A DNA stretch of 64,000 bases from Plantactinospora soyae. Its GTDB lineage: Bacteria; Actinomycetota; Actinomycetes; Mycobacteriales; Micromonosporaceae. A program made the position numbers and the translations under genes. Position 1 is the stretch's first letter, and each line of letters starts with the position of its first letter. Under the pieces are notes generated by a model that was not told where the DNA came from, ran no database searches, and worked only from the letters and a program-made list of their open reading frames with translations. The stretch lies in NCBI RefSeq assembly GCF_014874095.1, contig NZ_JADBEB010000001.1, forward strand, positions 7,440,001 to 7,504,000, in the 5' to 3' direction. Of this stretch, positions 47,835 to 57,067 are shown piece by piece.

Positions 47835-47903
47835 AACGTAGCCATCGTCAGTGGCGGTGCCCTGCCCGTACTCCGCCCGTACCGCCGGGTACGCCTCCCG
47901 TAC
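47835..47903 (-). promoter_or_regulatory. SARP-type direct-repeat operator and promoter of the wall-hydrolase gene
   Basis: On the plus strand CCCGTAC occurs at 47865, 47876 and 47897, with a variant CGGGTAC at 47886: four heptamers at 10-11 bp spacing. On the minus strand they read GTACGGG upstream of a TACGTT -10-like box (47840-47835), 24 nt from the nearest heptamer. The stretch from 47862 to 47882 is identical to 54996-55016 in front of the sialidase gene, with the same 24-nt spacing to a -10-like box. Confidence 0.65.
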
Positions 47904-48375
47904 TGGACACGCGCCCACCGGAGACGGCGGAATCCTCTGCCGGCGTCACCTTTCGACCGGCGCAGATTGGCCAGGTCAGCGGCGCGTACGACGGCTTCTA
48001 CGACTGCGGGCTGGTACGAGCTGCGCGGTCGTCGGAGAGCAGACGTTATACCGCACGGCGGCGGGAGCGACGCTGGCGGGCGTCCGTGACCGCAGGTACC
48101 GGGAGACCTCGTCCGTCCTGGCCGACCATCATGATCGCTTCAGTACGCCGGGCAGTCTTGAGCCCTTTCGGCCAAACGCCTGCCGGACGAACACCTCAGG
48201 GCGGCTCCCCACCCCAGCCACCACCTCCCGCAGGACGAACATCAGGAGACAGCCGTTCCGAGAACCGCCGGTAACCGACGGATTACACGATCAACCTTCA
48301 CAAGACGAGGCACTAGGATCGTCTGGTGCCCCGAAGATCGCAGCTCAACGGTCTGGTCGCTCGGTGTAGGTACGA
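47904..48375. other. Long leader region before the XRE-SARP regulator
   Basis: No complete gene. A plus-strand patch (SAGVTFRPAQIGQVSGAYDG, FYDCGLVR) near 47930-48020 and RETSSVL near 48098 look like relics; the latter resembles PETSSVLL downstream of the other repeat copy near 55060, so the two regions share more than the operator. The regulator's own promoter was not identified. Confidence 0.35.
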
Positions 48376-51300
48376 GTGACGGCGACAAGCTTCGGCGGAC
48401 TGCTTCGAGCCTATCGCCGCCGAACCGGGATGACGCAACGGCAACTCGCCGGCCGGGCGGGCGTGAGCGCGGGCGCGATCCGCGATCTGGAGCAGGGCAG
48501 GACGAGAAGCCCGAAGCGGCACTCTGTCCAGGCCATCGCCACCGCACTCGGGCTGAGCGGGCGCGACGTCGAGCAACTTCACGCCGCCGCCGAGGCCCAT
48601 CGTGCACAACGCGCCGAAGCCGGTCCGGTCCGTGGCGGCCCGCTGCGCATCCGTGTGCTCGGTCCGATCGAGGTCTGGCACGGCGACGTCCAGGCATCCC
48701 TCGGCTCCGACATACAACGCACGCTGCTCGCGCGGCTCGCGCTCGGCGTCGGCGCAGCCGTCGGCCAGGACGAACTCGTCGAACTTCTGTGGCAGCACAG
48801 CGAAACCCAGAACACGGCGAACCTGCTGCACACGCACGTCGCCAGGCTGCGGCGGCTGCTGGACGCCGACGGGCGAGCCGACAGCGTGCTCGTCAGCGGT
48901 CAGGCCGGGTACCGGCTCGCGGTCGGCGCCGATCACCTGGACCTGCTGACGTTCCGCGACCTCACCAGGCGGGCGGCGTACGAGGCGCCGGAGGATGCGT
49001 TGACCCGGCTCGCCCAGGCCGTCGCGCTTTGGCGCGGCGACATCGACGCGGAGCGGATGGTGTCAAGCCCGCTCTACACCGCGATAGCCACCGAGTACGC
49101 CACGACCGTCCAGACATTCGCCACGCTGGCGCGCGATCTCGGCAAGCCAGAACGGGCGCTTAAACCGGTGCGAGAGCTTGCGGATCGGCGCGAGCTGGAC
49201 GAGCCGCTGCATGTCGAGCTGATCCTGAACCTGGCCGCAAGCGGCCGGCAGGCAGAGGCACTCGCGGCATACGACCGGATCCGGTCCGCACTCGCCGACC
49301 AGCTCGGCATCGATCCCGGCGAGCGGCTGCGGTCCGCCCAGTTCGCGGTGCTCCGGCAGCAGGATCGGCACGTCCGACGGACGATGGGGCGGACCGCGAT
49401 CCAGCAGGCACCCGCCGCGCCACCGGACTTCGTCGGCAGGGCGGACGAAATAGCCAGGATCGAGGCTGCGCTCGCCAGGACGGGCCAGGAGTCCGGACCG
49501 ACCTCGTCCCGAATCGTGCTGGTTGCTGGCATCGCCGGAGTCGGCAAGACCGCTCTCGCGCTCGCCGCTGCGCACCGGTTGCGCGCGAAGTATCCCGACG
49601 GTCAGCTCTACGCCGACCTGCGTGGCACCACCGCGACCGCACCAGAACCGATGAGGGTGCTCGGCCGGTTTCTGCGCGCGCTCGGCGTGCCGAGCAGGCA
49701 GATCGGGACCGACGAGAACGAGGCGGCCGCGTTGTTCCGCAGTGAGCTCGCCGACCGGCGGATGCTGGTGCTGCTGGACAACGCACATGACGCCGGCCAG
49801 GCCCGGCCTCTGCTGCCGGGAGCGGGTGGCAGCGACTCGATCGTTACCAGCCGACGCCGGATGCCTGGCCTTGCCGGTGCGAGCGTCGTCGACCTCGAAC
49901 CGCTCAACCCGGAGGAGTCGATCGCCCTGATCGGCGCGACCGCAGGATCGCATCGGACCGACGCCGATCCCGACGCGGCTGCCGCGCTCGCCGAAGCATG
50001 CGCGCGGCTGCCGCTCGCGCTGCGCATCGCGAGCGCGAGGCTGGCCACTCGGCAGGCATGGACCATCGGCGACCTGACTCGCCGGCTGCAGGACGACAAC
50101 CGCAGACTCACCGAACTGTCCACCGGTGAGTCGAGCATGCTCACCAGTTTTCAGCTCAGCTACGCCGACCTGAGTACTGTGGCCCAGCGCGCGTTCCGGT
50201 TGTGCAGCATGCACCCGGGTGACGACTTCGGCGCTAATGGCACCGGTATCCTGCTGGCGATGCCGGTGGCCGAGGCCGACCGCGTGCTGGAGGGCCTGCT
50301 CGAGGCGAACATGCTGATGCAGTACACGAGGGACCGCTACCGGTTCCATGACCTGCTCGGCCTGTACGCCCGCCGGCTGCTCGCCGACGATGCCGAGGGC
50401 GAACCGGCGCGCTCCCGGCTGTATACCTGGTACGCCGACGCGGTGACGGCCGCGATGGAATGGGTGTACCCGCAGCTCGTCCGGCTCGACACACATGCCG
50501 AGCGGGACACGTTCTTCGCCACCGAAGCCGCCGCGCTCGCCTGGCTGGACGTCGAGCTGCCCGCGTTGCTCGCCGTTGTCAGACAGACGGCTAGGTCCGC
50601 CGACCGTGCGCTGGCCTGGCGAATCACCGACCAACTCCGCGGCTACTTCCTGATCCACCGGCACATCGACGGCTGGCTGTCCGCGGCGGAGGCAGGTCTG
50701 GACGCGGCCGACAGAGCCAGCGATGACGTCGCGCGGACCGCGATGTTGATCAGCCGTGGCCAGGCGCTGTGGTCGGTCGGCCGGGACGAGGAGGCGCTGT
50801 CCGACTGCCTCGCCGGCGAACATCTCGCGGTCACCACCGGCTGGACGACGGCCGCGGCGTACCTGTCCCATCACATCGGGTGGCTCTATCTGGAGCAGGG
50901 CAAACTCACCGACGCGGCGGAGTGGCTGCACCGAGCGCTTGAATTGACCGAGGACGACCAGCTCGGCCACGTGCGGGCGGTCGCGCTCAACGGACTCGGG
51001 GTGATGCGGCTGTGCCAGGGCGAGCTGCGGGACGCCGTCGAACTCTTCAACGCGGCGCTGGAGATCAACGAGGCGACCGGCCGGGAGACGTCGGCGCTAG
51101 CCAATCGGGGCAACCTGGCGAGCGCGCTACGTCAGCTCGGTGCGGAGGCGCGTGCCTCCGAACTGCTCACCGAAGTGCTCGCGGCGTACCGGAACAGGTC
51201 GAACCTGCGCGGCGAGATGTCCACCTTGGACGAGTTGAGCCAGCTGCACCTCCAGCGCGGAGACGCCGCCACAGCCCTGGAGGTGGCGAGGCGGGCGCAC

Positions 51301-51612
51301 GACATGGCGATCGCGGTCCACGACAGGAAGGCCACGGCACAGACCGCAGCCACCGCGGCACAGGCATACCTCGCGCTCGGAGACGCGACGGCCGCCGCCC
51401 AGTGGTTCGAGCATTGCATGACGATCGCGCACAACGCCTACCCGTTCGTGGAGGCACGGGCACTGGTCGGCTTCGCCACCGCCCGGCTCTCCGCCGGTGA
51501 CTCGGCCTCGGCGAGCTACATCGCCGAGCAGGCCATTGCGATCGCCAGGTCCTGCGGTTTCCGCCTGCTCGAAGGGCGGGCATTGGCCGCGCTGCACGCG
51601 TCGAGACGATAA
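48376..51612 (+). CDS. XRE-HTH + SARP (BTAD) + NB-ARC + TPR regulator
   Basis: 1078 residues from a GTG with AGG five bases upstream. Residues ~5-65: XRE-type helix-turn-helix (RRRTGMTQRQLAGRAGVSAG, AIRDLEQGR). Residues ~90-180: a second, OmpR-type DNA-binding domain (IRVLGPIEVWHGDVQASLG). Residues ~185-330: BTAD. Residues ~350-620: NB-ARC with Walker A GIAGVGKT (K391) and MLVLLDNAHD. Residues ~700-1078: TPRs (LSHHIGWLYLEQGKLTDAAE, ALNGLGVMRLCQGELRDAVE). Having both XRE and OmpR-type domains is the less common SARP layout. Its neighbour is a promoter with 11-bp-spaced heptamers, the geometry SARPs recognise. Intact. Confidence 0.9.
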   Translation: MTATSFGGLLRAYRRRTGMTQRQLAGRAGVSAGAIRDLEQGRTRSPKRHSVQAIATALGLSGRDVEQLHAAAEAHRAQRAEAGPVRGGPLRIRVLGPIEVWHGDVQASLGSDIQRTLLARLALGVGAAVGQDELVELLWQHSETQNTANLLHTHVARLRRLLDADGRADSVLVSGQAGYRLAVGADHLDLLTFRDLTRRAAYEAPEDALTRLAQAVALWRGDIDAERMVSSPLYTAIATEYATTVQTFATLARDLGKPERALKPVRELADRRELDEPLHVELILNLAASGRQAEALAAYDRIRSALADQLGIDPGERLRSAQFAVLRQQDRHVRRTMGRTAIQQAPAAPPDFVGRADEIARIEAALARTGQESGPTSSRIVLVAGIAGVGKTALALAAAHRLRAKYPDGQLYADLRGTTATAPEPMRVLGRFLRALGVPSRQIGTDENEAAALFRSELADRRMLVLLDNAHDAGQARPLLPGAGGSDSIVTSRRRMPGLAGASVVDLEPLNPEESIALIGATAGSHRTDADPDAAAALAEACARLPLALRIASARLATRQAWTIGDLTRRLQDDNRRLTELSTGESSMLTSFQLSYADLSTVAQRAFRLCSMHPGDDFGANGTGILLAMPVAEADRVLEGLLEANMLMQYTRDRYRFHDLLGLYARRLLADDAEGEPARSRLYTWYADAVTAAMEWVYPQLVRLDTHAERDTFFATEAAALAWLDVELPALLAVVRQTARSADRALAWRITDQLRGYFLIHRHIDGWLSAAEAGLDAADRASDDVARTAMLISRGQALWSVGRDEEALSDCLAGEHLAVTTGWTTAAAYLSHHIGWLYLEQGKLTDAAEWLHRALELTEDDQLGHVRAVALNGLGVMRLCQGELRDAVELFNAALEINEATGRETSALANRGNLASALRQLGAEARASELLTEVLAAYRNRSNLRGEMSTLDELSQLHLQRGDAATALEVARRAHDMAIAVHDRKATAQTAATAAQAYLALGDATAAAQWFEHCMTIAHNAYPFVEARALVGFATARLSAGDSASASYIAEQAIAIARSCGFRLLEGRALAALHASRR

Positions 51613-51821
51613 GCAGAACCAGTCGGCGGGTGGCGGAGATCTCCCGCCCCGGGATGAGCCCCTGCCCGAGGCTTGAATCGCCCCGGGCCGCCATCACCAG
51701 TTGCTGCTGCCCGAGGATCTGATCAAACACTTCAACGGTCAGCCTGATACTGAGCGTGGGGTGGTCCGACGCCGCGTCGCAGCTACCGACCCTGGCGCAG
51801 GAGTAGCGGCGGGTTCCGTAC

Positions 51822-52075
51822 ATGCCCGCTGACCCGGCCACCCTCGCCGCCGCCCGACACGTCCTGACCCAACTCGGCGTCACCTTCGCCGACCTCCAAG
51901 CCCACACCGATCTCGCAGCGAGACTGCCCACGATCGCCGAGTACCTCCCCCGCGTCACCGCCGCCGGCCAGGTATCCAACGCATCTACGGCACCTACTGG
52001 AACCGCATGGCCACCACCTGGCGCGACCGGCCCCTGGACACCATCACCGCCAGCGACATCGAAGCTCTCAATTGC
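51822..52075 (+). pseudogene. Tyrosine recombinase, N-terminal (SAM-like) remnant
   Basis: MPADPATLAAARHVLTQLGV, then AARLPTIAEYLPRVTAAG in one frame, and after a frame change near 51972 RIYGTYWNRMATTWRDRPLD and TITASDIEAL. This is the N-terminal core-binding segment of actinobacterial phage-type integrases. It stops before the catalytic domain and abuts the IS6 remnant. Confidence 0.65.
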
Positions 52076-52149
52076 TCTGTTAGTCAGGTAGCCGGTTGCA
52101 GGCCCGAGGCAGAGTTGGCACGTGAGGCAGTCGCGCCATCGTCGTCCGT

Positions 52150-52302
52150 GTCACCGCCGAGATCGGCGTTCGTCGGATTGCGGTTCCCAGCCGAGGTGAT
52201 CATGGTCGCGGTCCGCTGGTACCCGCGTTACAGCCCTTCCTATCGCGACGTGGAGGAACTCTCGGTCGAGCGTGGTGTCGAGGTCGACCACGTCACCGCG
52301 TT
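52150..52302 (+). pseudogene. IS6-family transposase, N-terminal remnant
   Basis: GLRFPAEVIMVAVRWYPRY, then SPSYRDVEELSVERGVEVDH and VTAF. It is closely related to the IS6-family gene at the right window edge (LSYRDVEELLVERGIEVDHV) but ends after about 50 codons at the hairpin at 52303. Confidence 0.75.
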
Positions 52303-52337
52303 CGGTCGTACCTCCAAGTGCTGTGGAGGTACGACCG
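52303..52337 (-). terminator. Hairpin terminator of the sialidase gene
   Basis: Perfect 14-bp arms (CGGTCGTACCTCCA and TGGAGGTACGACCG) around a 7-nt loop AGTGCTG, 35 bases beyond the sialidase stop codon on the minus strand. It also marks the breakpoint of the IS6 remnant. Confidence 0.65.
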
Positions 52338-52371
52338 TGTCCGCTCGAAACGTGCTCGCCGCCTGCCGGGG

Positions 52372-54873
52372 TCAGGGTGCCGCAGCGTCGGTGTTGTTCA
52401 GCGGAAGGTGCAGGGCCAGTCCGCTGGCCGGGGTGGTGTTGTTGGTGCGCAGCGCCTCGAGTTCGGCGGCTGACAGCGCCCGGGTGTAGATGTGCAACTC
52501 ATCGAGGGCGCCGGTGAGCGTGTCGGTGCCGTCGAGTTGTTCGCCGAGGTGGATGCCCCGGACACCGTCCGTGTGACCTGCGGTCAGCGATCCCGTCGGG
52601 GCAGACGCAGTGCTGACGTCCTGCCCGTCGACGGACAGGATCAGTTGGCTGCCGGTGCGGCGCAGGGCGAGGAAGTGCCAGGCGTTGTCGGCGTACGTGT
52701 TGGCGGTGTTGACGCGGACGACGCCGTCGGGGGTTCTGGCCGATGCGGTGATGGTGTTACCTGCGGGGTCGGCCCGGATCCACAGCTGGCTGTTCGCCTC
52801 GTTGACGCCGTAGCCCCACAGCAGTGTCTGCCTGGCGGCCGCGCCGGAGTACCTGAACCAGGTGGTGATGGTGAACTGGGACGAGCCGAGGTTTGTCGCG
52901 TTGCTGTACGGGATGTGGATCCGGTCCTCGACGCCGTCGAAGGTCATCGCGTTGCCGAACTTGCCGGGCCCGGGCACCGCCTGCCGGACGAAACCGTCGT
53001 TGTCGTTGGCCGAGGCGTCGTCGGTGGTCTTGTAGTTCGGGTGGAACGGCAGCCGCAACAGCGCACCGGCGACGTCGACGGCGTTGGTGGCGTGGATGCG
53101 GTCGATCTCGGGCTCGGTGAGCGCCCTCTTGTAGAGCCGGACCTCATCCAGTGACCCGGCGAAGTGCTGGGCACCGTCGATTCGCTGTCCAATGCGCATC
53201 TGGAACGGCCGCGCAGGGCTGACCGTGCCGGTCGGACCGGTGGCGGTGCCGTCGAGGTTGCCGTCCACGAACATCCGCAAGGTGGTGCCCTGCCGCTGTA
53301 ACGCGACGTGGTGCCACCTGCCGTCGTTGTGCGCCTTGCTCGACATCACCGAGCCGCCGTTGGCGCCACTCTGAACGCGCCCCTGGATGCGGTTGCTCCC
53401 CGGTTCGGCCCGCAGCCACATCTGGGATCGGTCCTCGCCGACGCCGTAAGCCCAGAAGATCGGCCGGTTGCCGGTGGTGGCGCTGTACTTCACCCACGCC
53501 ATCACGGTGAAATCGGCGGCGTCGACCGCGAGCGACTCGGCGAACGGGACCTGAACGTAGTCGTCGACACCGTCGAGGGTCACGCCCCCGTCGAACCGGC
53601 CGTCGCCGCCGTGGGTCGTGCCCCGGATGCGGGCCGTGTTGCCCAGCCCTGAGGTGTCCGGGGTACCGGTGCCGCCGGAGTAGCTGTCGGGCAGGCCGAG
53701 GTCCGCCTCGGTGAACGTGGTGAACCGAACCTCGTGGTGGGACACCTGGCCCTCGTCGCCTGCTTCGAAGGCCAGGGCGATCCTGCCGTCGGGCAGCATC
53801 GCCATGCTGGAGTAACTGGCGGGGCCGGTGTGGATCGTCTGACTGTCGGAGTCGTTGACGCCCTGCCACGTGCGGCCCTCGGTGTAGCTCGACCGGATCA
53901 CCATCCGGTGGCGGTCCATCGAGCTGCTCCCGGCCCGTTCCCGGTATTCGACAGGCGAGGAGAACAGCACGCGGTTGTACTGGTCGCCATCCAAGGTGGA
54001 CCGCAGGCGCAGCACGGTGCCGTACACCTTCGGCGACACCAGGTTGTCGACGACCTGGAACGGGCCGCTGAACGTCTCTCCGCCGTCGGCGCTGATGCCA
54101 TAGACCTTGGTGTCGCCAAGGTCCTCGGCGCCCTGGTTGCGCGCCATGACGTAGATGCTGCCGTCGTTGATGTCGCTGTCGGTGCGCTCGAAGATGCTCG
54201 GTTCACCCGCCCACACCGATCCGGTGGACGTGGCACCACGAGTCCAGCTCACGCCACCGTCGTCGCTGTAGATCAGCTGAATCGTCTGGGGTTTTGTGTC
54301 GAGCCACATGGCGACGACCAGCCGCCCGGCATGTGGTCCGTGCTCCAGTTGGATGCCATGACTGGGGCCGGGTCGGGTCACCCAGGGGTACCTGGCGGTC
54401 TCCGTCCATGACCGGCCGCTGTCGGTGCTCGTCAGCACGTATGACACAGACTCGTCGAAATCGGTGTCCGAACCATCCCGGACGAACAGCAGGATGTTGC
54501 CGGTGCGCTGGTCGACGACGGGAGTCGCGGAGAGCATCCTGCCATCGCCGACGGGGTTGGCGCGAATCTTCACCAGCGGACCCCAGGTGCCGTCCTGGGA
54601 CCTCCGCCGCATCACGACGTCGGTGTGGGTCAGGTCCGGGCACTCCCCTGTGCTGTTCCGGTACTTCGCACTGCCGATGGCGATGAGAGTGCCGTCAGGG
54701 GCGGGCACCAGTTTGGCTCCCCGGATGCAGTCGTAACCCCCCATGCCCCGGGTGAACAGCACTGTCGGGTTGGGGATCGCCGCAGCGAGCGATGTCGGCG
54801 GTGGAACCACCAGTAACCCGGCGGCCATCAGTAGTAGTACGGACAATTTTATCCACAGCGAGCGGAACCTCAC
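52372..54873 (-). CDS. Secreted sialidase-like (BNR) protein with two LamG domains
   Basis: About 833 residues from a GTG at 54873 with AAAGG eight bases upstream. Signal peptide LSVLLLMAAGLLVVPPPTSL-AAA. Residues ~35-390: six-bladed BNR/sialidase propeller with Asp boxes (STDSGRSW, SDDGGVSW, SADGGETF) and a start like GH33 exo-sialidases (VLFTRGMGGYDCIRGAKLV), though the usual YRIP motif is altered. Two concanavalin-like LamG_3 domains follow (FTVMAWVKYS, WHHVALQRQGTTLRMFVDG; ITTWFRYSG, WHFLALRRTGSQLILSVDG). Exported glycosidase or glycan-binding enzyme. The promoter carries CCCGTAC repeats shared with the wall-hydrolase gene, and a terminator hairpin follows. Confidence 0.88.
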   Translation of the reverse strand: MRFRSLWIKLSVLLLMAAGLLVVPPPTSLAAAIPNPTVLFTRGMGGYDCIRGAKLVPAPDGTLIAIGSAKYRNSTGECPDLTHTDVVMRRRSQDGTWGPLVKIRANPVGDGRMLSATPVVDQRTGNILLFVRDGSDTDFDESVSYVLTSTDSGRSWTETARYPWVTRPGPSHGIQLEHGPHAGRLVVAMWLDTKPQTIQLIYSDDGGVSWTRGATSTGSVWAGEPSIFERTDSDINDGSIYVMARNQGAEDLGDTKVYGISADGGETFSGPFQVVDNLVSPKVYGTVLRLRSTLDGDQYNRVLFSSPVEYRERAGSSSMDRHRMVIRSSYTEGRTWQGVNDSDSQTIHTGPASYSSMAMLPDGRIALAFEAGDEGQVSHHEVRFTTFTEADLGLPDSYSGGTGTPDTSGLGNTARIRGTTHGGDGRFDGGVTLDGVDDYVQVPFAESLAVDAADFTVMAWVKYSATTGNRPIFWAYGVGEDRSQMWLRAEPGSNRIQGRVQSGANGGSVMSSKAHNDGRWHHVALQRQGTTLRMFVDGNLDGTATGPTGTVSPARPFQMRIGQRIDGAQHFAGSLDEVRLYKRALTEPEIDRIHATNAVDVAGALLRLPFHPNYKTTDDASANDNDGFVRQAVPGPGKFGNAMTFDGVEDRIHIPYSNATNLGSSQFTITTWFRYSGAAARQTLLWGYGVNEANSQLWIRADPAGNTITASARTPDGVVRVNTANTYADNAWHFLALRRTGSQLILSVDGQDVSTASAPTGSLTAGHTDGVRGIHLGEQLDGTDTLTGALDELHIYTRALSAAELEALRTNNTTPASGLALHLPLNNTDAAAP

Positions 54874-54968
54874 GGCAAGACCTTTCACAGCAGGGCGAAG
54901 CTTGCGAATCCGGCGCCGAGCACAGTTCTGAAGTCGTGTAAAGAACCGGTGTTCCCTACGTCGACGGC

Positions 54969-55016
54969 AGAGTAAGAATCGCCACTGGCACGGCACTGCC
55001 CGTACTCCGCCCGTAC
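54969..55016 (-). promoter_or_regulatory. SARP-type direct-repeat operator and promoter of the sialidase gene
   Basis: CCCGTACTCCGCCCGTAC (54999-55016): two heptamers exactly 11 bp apart, GTACGGG on the transcribed orientation. TACTCT (54974-54969) lies 24 nt downstream as a -10-like box, about 95 bp before the GTG start. The block and its spacing are the same as in front of the wall-hydrolase gene. Confidence 0.65.
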
Positions 55017-55186
55017 TGGTTTGCGCCTGTGCCGTGCTAGAAACTAGACGCTGCGGGTGCCGGAAACCTCGTCCGTCCTGCTCACCGGCCGTCTTGATCA
55101 CGAGGGTGAGGTCGCGGGTGCATTGACGAGCGCCGTCCCGGACGCGGCGGTGATCGACACTTCGTACTGCGCGAGGATGGCTGGCT

Positions 55187-55450
55187 GTGCTGATGCGACT
55201 GGCCTACCTCGGTGTGACCAACGCTCTCGCCCTGCTACGGCTGTTGCCCATGAGCGATCGGGACAAGGATGCCGAGATTCTGGTGCTCCGGCACCAGGTC
55301 ACGGTCCTCGAACGGCAACTGCGCGGCGAGCGAGTCCGGTTCACACGGGCTGACCGGGCGGGCTGGCAACTCTGCCGCACCGGCTACCCCGCGACATGCT
55401 ACGCAACCCGCGGCTGCTGGTGCGCCCGGAGACCGTGACCCACCGATCCA
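55187..55450 (+). pseudogene. Integrase-core transposase, N-terminal remnant
   Basis: MLMRLAYLGVTNALALLRLL, then PMSDRDKDAEILVLRHQVTV and RQLRGERVRFTRADRA form the N-terminus common to a group of actinobacterial rve-type transposases. A frame change near 55365 separates the continuation LPRDMLRNPRLLVRPETV. The DDE core is absent. Confidence 0.65.
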
Positions 55451-55668
55451 CCGACTCACCCACAGCGCGGATCTCGGCAACCGCCTCCCAGTAGTCTTCC
55501 AAACGACCCATGCCTCCCCTAATCCGCTATTGGCAGCGTCAATCCCTGATCAGCGGCCATGTGGGTCACCTCAGTGGCGAACCGCACCAACTCGGCCTCG
55601 TCGGAAGACCCGCTGCGGATCCCCGCGACCATGTGCACAAACCTGTCGTCCTTTGCCGCGAACACACT
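55451..55668 (-). pseudogene. Unrecognised C-terminal gene fragment beside IS3
   Basis: The minus strand reads RVRPSVFAAKDDRFVHMVAG, then SSDEAELVRFATEVTHMAAD and QGLTLPIAD before a stop at 55519. The 5' part is cut by the IS3 end, so only about 50 codons remain. Family not recognised. Confidence 0.35.
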
Positions 55669-55735
55669 GGGCCTGACCCGGTTTGACGGACATCCGAGAT
55701 CTGTGGGGCTGTGAGTCCCCGGGAGGACGTTCATC

Positions 55736-55927
55736 ATGGAAGGCATGGGAAAGAAGCCGCGCCGGCCTCGTAGGGCGTTCACGCCGGAGTTCAAGGCGGA
55801 GATCGTCCAGGTGTGCCGGCGTGGGGACCGCACGGTCGGTCAGGTCGCGAAGGACTTCGATCTGACCGAGACCGCGGTGCGGAGCAAGCGCAGCAGGGCA
55901 ACGTCAAGCGGGCCTGCGAGCTGTTGA
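55736..55927 (+). pseudogene. IS3 orfA, truncated
   Basis: GGGAGG precedes the ATG at 55736. PRRPRRAFTPEFKAEIVQVC and TVGQVAKDFDLTETAV are the transposase_8 HTH. The usual coiled-coil end (about 45 residues) is replaced by SKRSRATSSGPASC, produced by the deletion junction near 55880. Confidence 0.8.
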
Positions 55928-56751
55928 AGGTCTCCCGGTCCGCCTACTATCAGCACCGCTCGGCCGGCCCCTCACGCCGGGATCGCGTCGATGCCGCCCT
56001 GACCGAGCGGATCATCGCCGTGTACGACGCCTCGACCGGCACCTACGGCTCCCCGAGAGTGCACGCCGAGCTCCAGGCCGCGGGGCGGCGGCACTCCCGC
56101 AAACGGATCGCCCGGCTGATGCGCACGGCGGGCCTGTGCGGCCGGACACCGAAACGGTGGCGTACCACCACCGTGCCCGACCCGGCCGCAGCGCACCGTC
56201 CGGACCTGATCAGGCGGGACTTCACCACCAGCGCGGTAGACGTGGACACCCGCTGGTGCGGCGATATCAGCTACATCAACACGTGGGAGGGCTGGCTGTA
56301 CCTGGCCACCGTCATCGACCTGGCCTCACGCCGGGTGGTCGGCTGGGCCACCGCCGATCACCTGCGCACCGACCTCGTCACACAAGCCCTGGACAACGCG
56401 GTGGCATCATGCCACCCGACCGGGCCAGTGGTGTTCCACAGCGACAGGGGCTGCCAATACACCAGCGGCCAGTACGCCCGCCTGGCCGAGCAGCACGGCA
56501 TCCGTCTGTCCATCGGCCGCAAGGGCCAGTGCTGGGACAACGCCGTCGCGGAATCGTTCTTCGCCACCATCAAGACCGAACTACTCGACCGCCACGCGTG
56601 GCCCATCCGCACCGCCGCCCGCACGGCGATCTTCGACTCGATCGAGGGCTGGTACAACACCCGACGCCGGCACTCCACGCTCGGCTACCTCAGCCCCGCC
56701 GCCTACGAGTCCACCGCGTACGCCGGAACACCATTCAGCAAGGTAGCGTGA
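55881..56751 (+). pseudogene. IS3 orfB transposase, start deleted, catalytic core intact
   Basis: About 285 codons from NVKRACELLKVSRSAYYQHR onward. The DDE triad is present: VDTRWCGDISYINT (D), VVFHSDRGCQYTS (D) and NAVAESFFATIKTELLD (E). HTH_21 (TYGSPRVHAELQAAG) also remains. The authentic start was lost in the orfA/orfB deletion, so translation would need fusion to orfA by frameshifting. Confidence 0.8.
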
Positions 56752-56790
56752 TCAACTTATCGACCCTGTCCGTCGAATCGGGTCAAGCCC

Positions 56791-57067
56791 ACACCCGCTC
56801 GGGCGAGATCGCCGATCACCTCGACACAGCGTTTCAGCGCCAGGTAGCCGTCGCCGGCGGCGAAGGCGCTGGCCGCCGCACACTCCATGCTCCACCGACC
56901 ACCGCCGGCAGACTGGACGACACCGCGTCGCACCTCGGCACGTCCGGGTGCTTCTCCCCCAGAGGACCCCACCGCAGCAAGCCGATCACCAGTACGGCGA
57001 GCAGGGCGACAACGCAGCCCCCGGCCCCGACCAACCATCGCGGGCCGCGGCGCGATCGCATCACCAT
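56791..57067 (-). pseudogene. Membrane-anchored hypothetical protein(s) cut by IS3
   Basis: The ATG at 57067 overlaps the upstream gene's stop (TGATG). MVMRSRRGPRWLVGAGGCVV and ALLAVLVIGLLRWGPLG form one membrane anchor, followed by KHPDVPRCDAVSSSLPAVVG. The apparent continuation MECAAASAFAAGDGYLALKR, CVEVIGDLARAGVGL is in another frame and may be a frameshifted end or a separate gene. The IS3 right end lies directly behind it. Function unknown. Confidence 0.45.

Larger units (their letters stand above)
55674..56785 (+). mobile_element. IS3-family insertion sequence (internally deleted)
   Basis: 1112 bp bounded by inverted repeats TGACCCGGTTTGACGGACA (left) and TGTCCGTCGAATCGGGTCA (right), 17 of 19 matching. 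It holds a short orfA and an orfB in the -1 frame. The segment that should contain the end of orfA and the start of orfB is deleted. No convincing target duplication was found. The element interrupts a minus-strand gene on its right side. Confidence 0.88.

Noticed and set aside
51625-51648. Terminator for the XRE-SARP gene
   Set aside because: GGCGGG and CCCGCC could pair over a 12-nt loop, but the stem is only six bases in very GC-rich DNA, too weak to assert.
55669-56790. Target-site duplication of the IS3 element
   Set aside because: The flanks (…CACACT and ACACC…) share only partial similarity and the exact ends are uncertain by a few bases, so no duplication is claimed.
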